Assembly: GCA_021793515.1 (NCBI GenBank)
Contig: JAJYSP010000007.1
Span: 23,038 to 87,037, forward strand
Source: Actinomycetes bacterium
GTDB taxonomy: Bacteria > Actinomycetota > Acidimicrobiia > Acidimicrobiales > RAAP-2
DNA: 64,000 nt
Direction: 5' to 3'
This document shows positions 19,385 to 28,574 of this stretch, in pieces. A program made the position numbers and the translations under genes. The notes beneath the pieces are model-generated. The model was not told the origin of the DNA. It searched no databases and saw only the letters and a list, made by a program, of their open reading frames with translations. Numbering within the stretch: the first letter of the stretch is position 1; every line of letters starts with the position of its first letter.

Positions 19385-19711
19385 ATGACCACGCAATCGT
19401 CCGACCTGGAGTACGAAACGCGTAGAGCACTGCAACACTGGATTGGCATCATGCTCGACGAGGTGCATGGTCTTCCGCACTGGCCGTCAGTCAAGAATTG
19501 GAATCGAGCGGACCTCCACGGCGCCATAGTGAGATGTCAAAGGGCCACGAGTGCAGTGCGCCTCTACGCGTCGGAGTTCACCCAGCACACTCCACTACAT
19601 CAACTCGACACTCGTTCAGCGCAGGCCATTACGTACGCGACGCAATTGTGCGATCAACTCGAGGCAGAGGTGAACTTCGTCCAGGCCGAGCTCATGGTCT
19701 ACGCCAGGTGA
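19385..19711 (+). CDS. Small helical protein of unknown function, first of three
   Basis: From the ATG at 19385, preceded by the Shine-Dalgarno-like AGAGGAGC, the ORF encodes 108 residues, acidic and predicted all-helical. Residues 48-75 contain ADLHGAIVRCQRATSAVRLYA, and the C-terminal third is an amphipathic helix ending VNFVQAELMVYAR. The pattern AI-x-R-C-[QK] followed by a long helix is shared with the third ORF of the cluster. Its stop overlaps the GTG of the next ORF (GTGA), indicating translational coupling. I do not recognise the family. Its position between CBASS and Wadjet operons suggests, but does not show, a link to defence. Confidence 0.6.
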   Translation: MTTQSSDLEYETRRALQHWIGIMLDEVHGLPHWPSVKNWNRADLHGAIVRCQRATSAVRLYASEFTQHTPLHQLDTRSAQAITYATQLCDQLEAEVNFVQAELMVYAR

Positions 19712-20073
19712 CCGATACCCTTCCAACCGTGGGGACCAGAAACGGGCCTCAATCATCAACTCTCGACGCCACGGTCCTCCCCCACCTCCGCCGCCACATC
19801 AGCTACTTGGAACAAAAGCTGTCTGACCTGTCCACCAAGCAGAATGTCGACTTGGCCGTCACCGCCGCAATTGGAACATTGATTGAATGCCAACGCACGC
19901 TCCGCGACGTCCGTCGATGCGTCAACGAGTTGAATGCGCGATACGGACCATCTCTCGTCGTGGCGCTAGACGTCGACGCGGTCATTCAGTGGTGCATCGC
20001 GGTCAGGCTCCAGCTGGACGAAGCCTTTAGGGCGCTCGTGTCGACCAACGAGGAGGCACCACTGATGTCGTGA
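19708..20073 (+). CDS. Small helical protein of unknown function, second of three
   Basis: Starting at the GTG that overlaps the preceding stop codon, this ORF encodes 121 residues. The core (about residues 28-112) is helical and contains AIGTLIECQRTLRDVRR, which resembles the I-x-x-C-[QK] helix of the flanking ORFs, although the overall similarity is weaker. There are several cysteines but no paired metal-binding motif. It ends with a stop that overlaps the next upstream-frame ATG at 20070. It has no recognised domain, signal peptide or membrane segment. Coupled translation with its neighbours argues that it is a real gene. Confidence 0.55.
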   Translation: MTDTLPTVGTRNGPQSSTLDATVLPHLRRHISYLEQKLSDLSTKQNVDLAVTAAIGTLIECQRTLRDVRRCVNELNARYGPSLVVALDVDAVIQWCIAVRLQLDEAFRALVSTNEEAPLMS

Positions 20074-20138
20074 GCCAGCGAACCAAGAAGCAGTTGTGCC
20101 GCTGCCGTCTTCAACCCCATCTGCCAAGGAGAATGCCG

Positions 20139-20453
20139 ATGAACCATCAGTCCACGTTTGAACAGGATCTTTCTGCCACCCTCTACCGTTTGATCGGAGA
20201 CCTCAACGCCGAAGTCTCGCTGCTACCAACTCGGCGCACCGTCGAGAGGTGGAGCCGCCGTGAAGTCTTCACCGCCGTCATCCGTTGCAAGGACCTGATG
20301 GTCGAGGCACAGAAGCGCGCCATCCAACTCAGTCGACTCGATGCCATCGACGTGTACTCAGCACTCTGGATCGACGAAATCGTCGCACGATGCGACGAGT
20401 ACCAGGACCTGCTGACGTTCGTCGAGGACGAACTCGTGAACCAAGCGTGCTAG
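20139..20453 (+). CDS. Small helical protein of unknown function, third of three
   Basis: The ATG at 20139 is preceded by AAGGAG at a seven-base distance, which I take as the start; the open frame extends back to 20070. The 104-residue product is acidic and helical, with WSRREVFTAVIRCKDLMVEAQ in the middle and a C-terminal helix DLLTFVEDELVNQAC. This layout aligns with the first ORF (A-[IV]-[VI]-R-C-[QK], then a helix ending E-x-E-L), so the two are probably paralogues. It converges on jetD with a 133-base gap. Function is unknown. Confidence 0.6.
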   Translation: MNHQSTFEQDLSATLYRLIGDLNAEVSLLPTRRTVERWSRREVFTAVIRCKDLMVEAQKRAIQLSRLDAIDVYSALWIDEIVARCDEYQDLLTFVEDELVNQAC

Positions 20454-20586
20454 TTGTCGTGTCCCATGTCAGCCAATCCAAGTCGAGCGTCTTCGGGAGA
20501 TGGCGTAGCTCGCGTTCCCGTCGTCGAGCGTGAGTGTCGGTGACTCTGCACGTCAAATGCTCTGAGCCGGATTCCCCCTTGGTTGA

Positions 20587-21639
20587 CTACCGAAATCCGG
20601 GGTCGACGATTCCAATCCACTCGTCCGTGAGCAGTTCGAGACCGACCGCTTCCTGGGCGAGACGGAACCCTTCTCGCAGCAGGCGATCTGCTTCATCGGC
20701 GAGCGGGCCGAGCCACGACGCGGCGACGCGGGCTCGGGACGGTTCGGTGACCGGTGTCGTCTCGCGGCGGCCGTGATCGAGCAGCAGGCGGTAGAGGCCG
20801 AGAGCGGGGAGGAGCGCGGGGAGACCCGCGACGACGGCTTCGGTACTGGCGCGCCGGGGAATGAGCAATCCCTCTTCGTCGAGATCACCGAAGTACCAGA
20901 CGGCATCGAGGGTACCAATGTCCTCGTCGAGCAGCCCGCTAACGGTCTTGGCAAAGGCGTTGCCCGCACCATAGACGACGACTCCCACCGGTCCCGGCCG
21001 CTGCGCGAGCACGGTGGCCAGCGAGCGGAAGGTCGCGGCGTTTTCGACGACGAGGGCGTTGGGTTCGCCGCTGACGCGCTTGAACGCGAGGAGCGGTGGC
21101 GTCCACGCGCACGAGAGCACCTCGAAGGAGAGGGCTCCGGAGGTGAACAGCCGCGAGGACACGAGCGCGTCGAGACGCTTTTCGTGGCCGAACACCTCGA
21201 GAGAGCGCTCGCGGTGCGAAATAACGAGAGTCGACTGGGCGACGCGGCGCGCCAGCCAGGCGTTCGCTTGGCGCAACGCCACGAGTTCGTCGGGACTAAG
21301 CGTGCCCAGTGACCGCGCGGCTGCGAGTTCGGGGCGCAGATCGGCGGGCACTGGCACGCGCCGGCTCGGTGGTTTGGCGCGGCTGCCCCAAGGCGGCCGC
21401 ACCCACAACGGCAGCGGCGGGGTGCCGGACGCGTCCCACTGGCGCTGGCTCGCGGGCAGGCGGACGGCACCGGACTCCTCGAGCGCGGTGAGCGTCGAGG
21501 CGATAGTCGCGCGACGGTGCGGGGCGGTCGCCAGGGACTGGTCGGTGCGAGTGACGAGGACCTCGAGCTCGTTGAGCGAGAGCCCGTTGCCACCGGCGCG
21601 GTGCACCGCGCGCTCGATGGCGTCGCCGAGGCCGGGCAC
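20587..21639 (-). CDS. jetD: Wadjet protein JetD, Toprim-domain nuclease subunit
   Basis: The 350-residue protein has an N-terminal winged-helix/DUF3322-like region and a C-terminal DUF2220 Toprim domain. The Toprim glutamate lies in VVENAATF (E199) and the acidic pair in WYFGDLDEEGL (D252 and D254), so the metal-binding residues are present. In Wadjet, JetD is the endonuclease that cleaves closed circular plasmid DNA after JetABC loop extrusion. The GTG start overlaps the jetC stop by one base (TAGTG). It is the last gene of a jetABCD operon. Confidence 0.9.
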   Translation of the reverse strand: MPGLGDAIERAVHRAGGNGLSLNELEVLVTRTDQSLATAPHRRATIASTLTALEESGAVRLPASQRQWDASGTPPLPLWVRPPWGSRAKPPSRRVPVPADLRPELAAARSLGTLSPDELVALRQANAWLARRVAQSTLVISHRERSLEVFGHEKRLDALVSSRLFTSGALSFEVLSCAWTPPLLAFKRVSGEPNALVVENAATFRSLATVLAQRPGPVGVVVYGAGNAFAKTVSGLLDEDIGTLDAVWYFGDLDEEGLLIPRRASTEAVVAGLPALLPALGLYRLLLDHGRRETTPVTEPSRARVAASWLGPLADEADRLLREGFRLAQEAVGLELLTDEWIGIVDPGFR

Positions 21640-24600
21640 TACTCGCCCTCGGCTTCCTCGAAGAGACGATCACGGGCCGCCTTCGTGAGCGCGGGTGCGG
21701 GTCCTTCGCGCGCGACGCGCACCGAGCGCACCTGGCGCTTATAGGCCGGCAGGACCGGGTCGCCAAGTTCGTGGACGTAGCCATGGCCGTCACTGCCCTC
21801 GGAGTTGGCCAGCCGGATCACGTTCTCGAACAGCCCCAGAACGGTGGGATCCTTGATGGCCGAGGTGTAGATGAGTTGGACGCCGAGGAGCTCGGCGATT
21901 TGCAACTGGAGCGACACGAAGGCCTCGAGCGACGCCTGTCCCAGCGGGTTGTCAATGATCAGTGCGCCCGGGTCGAAGTCCTTGGCCCCCGAGCGATCGC
22001 AGCGGATGTGGGCGATGACGCAGAACAGCACCACGGCGGCGGTCAGACGCTCGCCGCCGGACCAAGTGGAGAGGGTGGTGACCCTCTCGCGGTCGGTGCG
22101 GAAGTCCGGCGTGGGTTTCAGGACGGTCGAGTGAAACCCCTTGGGCACGGCGGCGGCGATGGCGCTCTTCATGAGCTCGTGGCCCGAGATCGCGGCGCGC
22201 TTGGCGACAGCGCGATCGATGGCGTCGCCGACGTGCGTGCGGAACGCCTCGGGGTCGCCGCGTGGGTGCTCGAAGCGCACGCGCAGGAAGGGCTGGCCTT
22301 CCCATGCGCCGAGACCAGCCGGCATCTTGAGCGCGGTGTCCGCGCGGGCCAGGCGATCGAGCAGGTGGGTGACCTCGCGCGTCAGGTCGTTCACGCAGAT
22401 CTCACGGTGCCGGGCGGCGCGAGCGAGTTCGGCGTCGAGCTCCACGGCGCGGGTGCGCCACTGCGCGGCGAGGCGTGCGGCCTCGTCGGGGTTCGCGAGC
22501 ACCGAATTGGTCAGCGTCGCGTGGGTGGCGGTGATGGCGTGCGATAGTCCCTTGTAGCGCGGGTTGCCGGGCAGTTCGCGCAGGCACTGGCAGAGGTCGC
22601 GGTGCACCTCCGCGGTGGCGGCCATGGATTCCTGGCTTTGCAGGAGGCGCCGGATCGCGGACGAGGTGGCGGCGTGCGCCTCCCCGGGGGTGCCAGCGAA
22701 CCCTGGGCCGCACATGGGCGGGGCCACGACGGCGAGGGCGTCCAGCGAATCGATCTCCGATCCCAGCCGCTCGGCGGACAGGGTGTGGTCGCTGGCGATC
22801 GCGGCCAATTCGTCGCGGCGTTTCGCGTCGAGTTCGGCTCCCTCGCGGGCGCTGTGCTCCTCGTCGAGGAGCGCTTGGCTACGGCGGGCGGCCTCGTCGG
22901 GATCGGTGAGGGCCTCGACGTCACTCCCGGCGCCGAGGTTGGATGAGCGATTGCCGAGGTGCGTCTCCCACACGACGAGGGTGCCCTTGGCGTCGTGGTG
23001 GTCGAGGGTGGCACCTTCGAACAGGACGCGCGCGTCGCTCTGGCACGCCGCGCGGGCCAGTCGATCGGTGCTGGTGGGGCTCTCGCGCACCAAGCGTCGA
23101 GCGAGATCGACGACGGCCGCCTCCTCGTGGTCCAATCGTGTGCACTCGGACGCGTAGCGGGCGCGGGCCGACGTCAACTGTCCCTCGAGCTGCGTGTCGG
23201 TGATGGCCCGCGTCAATTCATCCTTGGTGTTTACCCAGGCCCGACGCAGATCGGCCAGATCGACCGCACCGACACTGCTCGCGATGGGGCCGTCACCGAC
23301 GGCGTGACGCTCGCCGGTGTGGAAGTCCAAGTCGCGTCGAGCACGCGCCTGGTCGTCGACGGCGCGGGCGCGCTCCGCCTCGAGGCCGGCCCGCTCGGCG
23401 GCGAGGCGTACCTCCTCGCTCGCCAGACGGTCGTGGTCGCCCCGGGCGGCGCGCTGGGCTGCTTCGAGTCCCGGTCGGGTGGCGCAGCGCACGCTTAACG
23501 ACTCCAGTCGCTCGACCACACGTTCGGCCCCGAAGACTCGCGTCGTCAGATCGCCGACCCGACGCCGAGTCTCACCCAGCGCGGCCACAGTCGCGGCGCG
23601 CTGGGCGGACGTGGTGACGCTGCGCGCGACTGCGTCGGCCAGACGAACGCTGGCCTCGTCGCGCTTTGCGTGCACGACATCGAGAGCGTTCGAGGTGGGC
23701 AGCTCCTCGTAGAAGGAGTCGAGGCGCGCGGACAGTTCGCGCAGGCCGGCAAGAACTGCACTGACGTGCTGATGCTGGTGTCCCGCGTCCTCCAGGCGCT
23801 GTTCGAAGGCTTCGCGCAGCACGGGAGCAGCATTGGAGTCGTACGCGGCGGCCAAGGGCCCGACCACCACGTGCTCGACGTCGGCCAGTTCCTCGACGGC
23901 TTCCTTGGTGCCGACGACGACAACTCCGGTTGGAGCGAGCCCGGCCAGGGCGAGCCCGGCGCGACTGAGGTCCTCGGAGTCAACGACCACCCCCGCGCAG
24001 AGCTCCGGGTGCGACTCGAGGACGCGGGCCCACTGGCCCTGATCGATTGACGAGGCGAGGTAGTTGTAGCCGGCCGTGGCGGGCACGCCCGCACGGTCCA
24101 GCACGACGAGCACGTCCAACACGTCGTCGGACGGCGGGAGGAGTCCCGAGGAGTTCATCGCCTCGAGCGCACGACCCAGGCGCTGGCGCTCGTGGCTCAG
24201 CGAGCCGATCTCCGCCTCGAGGTCGCTTCGACGAACGTGCAGGTTCTCGCGCACGATACCCCTGGCGGCCCAGATATCCACCGCGTCGCTGCCCACGATC
24301 TCGACGACCGTGTCGTTGGTGCACAGATCGCGGTGCAGGACGTCAGCGCGGGTGGAGGCCGCCTCGGCCAGTTCCAGGTCGCGCTCGCGGTCAGCACGCT
24401 CGTCGCGCAGGGCGCCCATCTGCTCGTCGAGCTCTCCGAGGAGGTGCTCGCTCGAGGCCACCTCGGCGCGGAGGTGGCCAAGCTCCTCGCGAACGTTCAC
24501 GAGCTGCGCGGTACGGACGGCCAGCGCGCCCGCCGGGTCCTCGTGGTCCGCGACGTCACCACGGGCTCGCGCCGCGGCGAGCGCGGCGTCGATCTCACGA

Positions 24601-26024
24601 AGCGTGCGCTCCAGGTCGGCTAGGGCGACGGCGCTTTCCTGCAGTTGCGTAGTGAGCCGTGCGCGAATGGCGTCGGTCTCGGCAAGAGCCGCGCGCGCAT
24701 CCGCTTCGCGTCGTGCGGCGCCGCTGATCTCGTCGCGGGCGCCCGTAACCTGCACGTCCAGTGCGGCTCGGTACATGGACGCGGCTCGGTCGAGCGCGGC
24801 GCGCTGCGCGTCGGCGCCTCGTTCGAGGTCGTAAAGCGTCACCGTCAGTCGCTCGACCTCGGCGTGGGCGGTGGCGGTGGCGATCACCTGATCCGTGAGG
24901 TCCCACGCTGCGGCGCTGAGGCGATAGTCCTCCACCTGAGCGGCAAGCGCGGCGACGCGTGCGGTGCAGGCCTCGACTTGAAGAGTGGCCTCCATCCGCG
25001 CGTAGGCCGACGCCGCGTTGCGCGCGACGGTGCGCCGAGCCTGGCCCGCTTCGGCGGACGCGTCCGCCGCCTTGCCCTGCTCCGTGGCGGCAAGGGCCGC
25101 GCCGGTGTGCTCAGTGACGGCGGTCTCGAGGGCTCCGCGCAGTTGCCCGGCCGCGCTACGGGCATCGGCGACGACTGTCTGGGCGGCCTGCATACCGGCG
25201 GAGGCGATCGTGGCCTGCTCGAGCAGGTCGGCCGCCTCGGTGACGAACTCCTGCTCCTGGCGGATCTCGGGCGCCTTGGCCATCAGCGCCGCGTTCTGCG
25301 CGATGCGCGATGCGAGGGAGGCCGCGGCCTCCTCGTCGAAGAGCATCTCCACGAGGCGGTCCGCGAAGCCCTGCTCGGTGCCCGCGATGAACATCCGCTC
25401 GAAGTTCCCCTCCTGCCCGACGACGGACAGCTGCTTGGCGAGCAGCGACGTGTCCACCCCATGCGCGGAGAGGGCCTGGGCGAAGTCGGTCTGGGTCTTG
25501 GCGAGCGTGAGCCGCAGCTGCGGGTTGGCCTGGCCGAGCCTCTCCAGGGCGGTGTTTGACTCTCGCGTGGTCATCAGGTCGCCGGCGTCGTCGATGCGCG
25601 GAAGAGTCTCGAGATCCAATACGGAGGGCTGCGGGCAGAAGACGAACCAGTGGCGGTTGAGCTCACTGGCGCGGTCGCGGTAGTCAACCGGGCGCGAGCG
25701 GTTGTTCCACTCGTAGTAGGCCCCGACGACGACGACCCCGCTGGGCGTGATGAGGCGCACGGCGACCAGCGACGTGTCGCGGTCGAGCACGTAGTCGCCG
25801 AGCAGTCGGTTCTCGGTCTTTGTCCAGACGAACTGATGGGCGGCGGGCAGCAGGAGGCTCATCACGAGTGCGAGCAGGGACGTCTTGCCGCCGCCGTTGC
25901 GAATCGAGAGGATCGTCTGCAGAGCGCGCGACGTCGCGGCGTCGCCGAGCTCGTAGGTCTGGTTGTTGAAGCGGGCTGACGTTGTGCCGACACGGTCGAG
26001 ATGGATGGCGTGGAACTTGATCAT
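21639..26024 (-). CDS. jetC: Wadjet SMC-like ATPase JetC (MukB-like)
   Basis: This 1461-residue SMC-type ATPase has Walker A IRNGGGKTSLL at residues 41-51, long coiled-coil arms very rich in Ala, Arg and Glu with a hinge-like centre around residues 640-760, the ABC signature TWSGGERLTAAV and Walker B GALIIDNPLGQAS near the C-terminus. It extrudes DNA loops with JetA and JetB so that small circular plasmids are recognised. It overlaps jetB by four bases. Because of its strong codon bias the other frames show many long shadow ORFs, which I ignore. Confidence 0.93.
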   Translation of the reverse strand: MIKFHAIHLDRVGTTSARFNNQTYELGDAATSRALQTILSIRNGGGKTSLLALVMSLLLPAAHQFVWTKTENRLLGDYVLDRDTSLVAVRLITPSGVVVVGAYYEWNNRSRPVDYRDRASELNRHWFVFCPQPSVLDLETLPRIDDAGDLMTTRESNTALERLGQANPQLRLTLAKTQTDFAQALSAHGVDTSLLAKQLSVVGQEGNFERMFIAGTEQGFADRLVEMLFDEEAAASLASRIAQNAALMAKAPEIRQEQEFVTEAADLLEQATIASAGMQAAQTVVADARSAAGQLRGALETAVTEHTGAALAATEQGKAADASAEAGQARRTVARNAASAYARMEATLQVEACTARVAALAAQVEDYRLSAAAWDLTDQVIATATAHAEVERLTVTLYDLERGADAQRAALDRAASMYRAALDVQVTGARDEISGAARREADARAALAETDAIRARLTTQLQESAVALADLERTLREIDAALAAARARGDVADHEDPAGALAVRTAQLVNVREELGHLRAEVASSEHLLGELDEQMGALRDERADRERDLELAEAASTRADVLHRDLCTNDTVVEIVGSDAVDIWAARGIVRENLHVRRSDLEAEIGSLSHERQRLGRALEAMNSSGLLPPSDDVLDVLVVLDRAGVPATAGYNYLASSIDQGQWARVLESHPELCAGVVVDSEDLSRAGLALAGLAPTGVVVVGTKEAVEELADVEHVVVGPLAAAYDSNAAPVLREAFEQRLEDAGHQHQHVSAVLAGLRELSARLDSFYEELPTSNALDVVHAKRDEASVRLADAVARSVTTSAQRAATVAALGETRRRVGDLTTRVFGAERVVERLESLSVRCATRPGLEAAQRAARGDHDRLASEEVRLAAERAGLEAERARAVDDQARARRDLDFHTGERHAVGDGPIASSVGAVDLADLRRAWVNTKDELTRAITDTQLEGQLTSARARYASECTRLDHEEAAVVDLARRLVRESPTSTDRLARAACQSDARVLFEGATLDHHDAKGTLVVWETHLGNRSSNLGAGSDVEALTDPDEAARRSQALLDEEHSAREGAELDAKRRDELAAIASDHTLSAERLGSEIDSLDALAVVAPPMCGPGFAGTPGEAHAATSSAIRRLLQSQESMAATAEVHRDLCQCLRELPGNPRYKGLSHAITATHATLTNSVLANPDEAARLAAQWRTRAVELDAELARAARHREICVNDLTREVTHLLDRLARADTALKMPAGLGAWEGQPFLRVRFEHPRGDPEAFRTHVGDAIDRAVAKRAAISGHELMKSAIAAAVPKGFHSTVLKPTPDFRTDRERVTTLSTWSGGERLTAAVVLFCVIAHIRCDRSGAKDFDPGALIIDNPLGQASLEAFVSLQLQIAELLGVQLIYTSAIKDPTVLGLFENVIRLANSEGSDGHGYVHELGDPVLPAYKRQVRSVRVAREGPAPALTKAARDRLFEEAEGE

Positions 26025-26779
26025 GCGAGGGCACCTTCGTTCGTGGGTTCGGTGGTTGCAGCGGATGTGGCGATTACTGCGGCGGCGCGCGTGTGGCCCA
26101 GCAGCGTGACGTGGGTGTCGGGCAGGACCATCTCGCGGACATTGACGCGCATCCGATCGAGCAGCTGGTACTCAGGGTCGCCGTCGACACTTCCGGCGGC
26201 GCGGGCCATTCCGGCGTCGACCAGGTGCTCGAAGCCGGCGCGAATAGCGGCGAGCGTGGAGGACTTGGCGAGCTGGCGCGTCGCGCCGGGCTTGACCGGC
26301 GGCATGAGGCCGATCTCGTGCGCCGCCGTCTGCGCCTCGCTGTCATCGGGTTCGGCGTCCTCGATGACGCGCACCGCTTCGCGCAGCGCCCGCTCCACCT
26401 GCGAGACGCGCACGCGCACGACCGTGGTGCGCTCGAGCGCGTCGGACGTTGGGTAGCCGACCGCGATGATGGTAAGCAGCACCAGCCCACTGCGGCGGCG
26501 TGACTGGGGGTCCATGCCGCTCTCCCAGTCGTTCATCGTGCTGAGCGAGAAGATCGAGCCCATTCGCGGGGCGATGATGAATCCCTGGTCGTCGACGCTG
26601 AGCACGTCGATCTCGAGGCCAGCGCAGGTGGCGAGCACGGTCTCGCGAAACGCGTCCTCCAAGCGATAGCGCGCGAGCAGCTGGGCGTACTCCTCGTGGG
26701 CGCCCGGCACCGCCTTCACGTCGAGCCCCCAGCGCACCAGGCGGCCGGCGTCGTGGACGTCGTGGAGAGAGATGGTCAT
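26021..26779 (-). CDS. jetB: Wadjet protein JetB (MukE-like)
   Basis: The 252-residue protein is of the MukE-like/DUF4194 kind: mainly winged-helix in character, with no catalytic motif, and it begins MTISLHDVHDAGRLVRWGLD. Assignment rests on size and on its position between the kleisin-like jetA and the SMC-like jetC, with four-base ATGA overlaps on both sides that indicate coupled translation in fixed stoichiometry. It should bind the JetA kleisin and regulate the ATPase. Confidence 0.82.
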   Translation of the reverse strand: MTISLHDVHDAGRLVRWGLDVKAVPGAHEEYAQLLARYRLEDAFRETVLATCAGLEIDVLSVDDQGFIIAPRMGSIFSLSTMNDWESGMDPQSRRRSGLVLLTIIAVGYPTSDALERTTVVRVRVSQVERALREAVRVIEDAEPDDSEAQTAAHEIGLMPPVKPGATRQLAKSSTLAAIRAGFEHLVDAGMARAAGSVDGDPEYQLLDRMRVNVREMVLPDTHVTLLGHTRAAAVIATSAATTEPTNEGALA

Positions 26780-28386
26780 GGGCTAACTCCTATCGGGAGG
26801 GAGACAACGTTGGCGGCGGACTGAACGGGGTGGGCAGCGACGAGGTCTGCGGCGCCCACAAGGAGGTCGTCGCCGTAGTACCCCGCCGCGCGGAAGGTGC
26901 GGCCCGTGAGAGCCGACCCCAGCCCTTCGAGAGGGAGCGTCGCGTCGCCAGCAAAGCCGGCGGAGCGCGCCTCGGTGTCCTCAGGGTCGAAGAGGAGCTG
27001 CGCGAGCAGACGCACCAACTCGGAGGCGGCGGGGTCGTCCGTCTCGACGAGGAGGTCGGAGAGTAGGCGTGGACCTTGCCGGCAACTGCGCAGCAGATCG
27101 TAGGCAGTGTCCAGCAGGTCGGGGTCGAGCTCGTCCGACGGGCGCTCGGCCAGGGTGACGATCTCCTCGGGGACGACGACAACCTCGTCGTCGCTGGAGG
27201 TGTGCAGCAGGCTCGTGATGATGGCACCAAGGTGGAGCAACCGACGCGGCGTGGGACCGGCGAGCGCGACCTGGAGTACGGAGACGACGTCGGTGGCGCG
27301 TTCGAGATCGAGGGCGAGCGTCGGCAGGAACAGGTCCTCGGTGACCACGATCCGCAGTCGACTACGAGTCCGTCCGCCGAGGGACTGGCGCAGCTGCTCC
27401 TCGAGGAAGACCTTGGGGGCGGTGATTAAGAGCCCGTGGAGCGTGCGGTGCTGGGTGAGACACCGCCGGATTTTCTCGCGGATCTCGAGGGCGCGGCGGC
27501 GTACGTCGTCATCTTCGAAGTCGGCGCTCGTCGAGAGGTGCTCGATCATGTCGTGCTCGGCAGTGATCCGGGCCTCGATGTGGGCCAGGGCCCGGTCCAC
27601 CCGGGACTGGAACTGACTCTCCCAGTCGACAGCGTCGAGGTTGAGACGGGTGAGATCGAGTAGATCGCGCATCTTGGCGGCGAACTCCAACGAGAGGCGC
27701 ATGCCCTCGTCCGCGGAATCTTCGGCGGCGCCGAGGTCACCCCGCTCGAGCTGAGCGCGCAGCACGGTCTCTTGGGCGAGTTGGGCGTCCTCGACGTCGA
27801 GGTCGAGTCCCGTGCGCATGGCGTTGATCACCTCCACCGACGCAGTGAGGACGATACGTCCGTCCGCGCGCTGGACCTCGCGCAGCAGGTGCCAGCGCAG
27901 CGGCGTGAGGCGGTAGCCGCCGCGGTAGTCGCCGTGCTCGACCGAGTATTCGGTGGTCGATTCATCTTCGCCGAGCATCGAGCGTACGACCCACTCGGCG
28001 ACGCAGCGCCACTCGGACGGGGCCGCGTCGGGTTCGGCGAGGCCGGCGAGAGACGCGAGGTCACCCACCAGTGTGTCGAAGTCGTATTCGTTCACGAGAC
28101 CCGAACGGGCGACGACCTGGTCGACGGCGGCGGCGGCCATCGCCATCGGATCGTAGATTCGCTCCGTCGGCCAGGACTGGCGGGTGCGTAGCTCGCGCAG
28201 GCGGTGGAAGGGCGCAGTGCGCAGCAACACCCGCAGGCGGCGATAGAAGCTTGCGTCCAGCAGCGACGGAGCGAGTTGGGCCACCATTCGCTGGTCGAGG
28301 TCAGCGCGTGACTCTCCGCCCCTTGTTGCAAGGTCAGCCGTGTCTTCGCTAGGTGACACTTCGTTATAGGGATGGTCGCCCACCAC
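26776..28386 (-). CDS. jetA: Wadjet kleisin-like protein JetA (MukF-like, DUF3375-like)
   Basis: The 536-residue protein begins, after about 25 variable residues, with LDQRMVAQLAPSLLDASFYRRLRVLLRTAPFHRLREL-type helices (written here only as a description of residues 30-66) and continues with long acidic helices, as expected of MukF/DUF3375 kleisins. It is the first gene of jetABCD and overlaps jetB by four bases. It would bridge the JetC heads and recruit JetB. The start codon at 28386 could be replaced by internal starts; the N-terminus is therefore uncertain. Confidence 0.82.
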   Translation of the reverse strand: MVGDHPYNEVSPSEDTADLATRGGESRADLDQRMVAQLAPSLLDASFYRRLRVLLRTAPFHRLRELRTRQSWPTERIYDPMAMAAAAVDQVVARSGLVNEYDFDTLVGDLASLAGLAEPDAAPSEWRCVAEWVVRSMLGEDESTTEYSVEHGDYRGGYRLTPLRWHLLREVQRADGRIVLTASVEVINAMRTGLDLDVEDAQLAQETVLRAQLERGDLGAAEDSADEGMRLSLEFAAKMRDLLDLTRLNLDAVDWESQFQSRVDRALAHIEARITAEHDMIEHLSTSADFEDDDVRRRALEIREKIRRCLTQHRTLHGLLITAPKVFLEEQLRQSLGGRTRSRLRIVVTEDLFLPTLALDLERATDVVSVLQVALAGPTPRRLLHLGAIITSLLHTSSDDEVVVVPEEIVTLAERPSDELDPDLLDTAYDLLRSCRQGPRLLSDLLVETDDPAASELVRLLAQLLFDPEDTEARSAGFAGDATLPLEGLGSALTGRTFRAAGYYGDDLLVGAADLVAAHPVQSAANVVSLPIGVSP

Positions 28387-28574
28387 CCGTATCGTGCCAT
28401 GCGCCTGTTACACGGCAGCTTTGAGCCAGCCTGGTACGTAAGGCGAGGTGAAAAACGACGGGCGCCGTCTCTCGTGTTCGTTAACCGAGTCTTCGTAATT
28501 CTTGGTTGAGGTTCGAGTCTCCTCTCGGATCTCGACCAAGATTCAGACTAAATCGAGACATTTGGAGGATCATC

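Noticed and set aside
20553-21593. 346-residue minus-strand frame overlapping jetD
   Set aside because: It is a shifted frame of jetD with Arg/Pro/Ser-rich composition, while jetD has Toprim motifs.
24047-24834. Long plus-strand frames opposite jetC
   Set aside because: They are Arg/Ala/Ser-rich shadows of the GC-rich jetC coding strand and contain no domain.
28490-28540. tRNA-like fragment GGTTCGAGTCTCC near the jetA start
   Set aside because: The T-arm-like sequence does not form a five-pair stem and no acceptor or anticodon arm is present.
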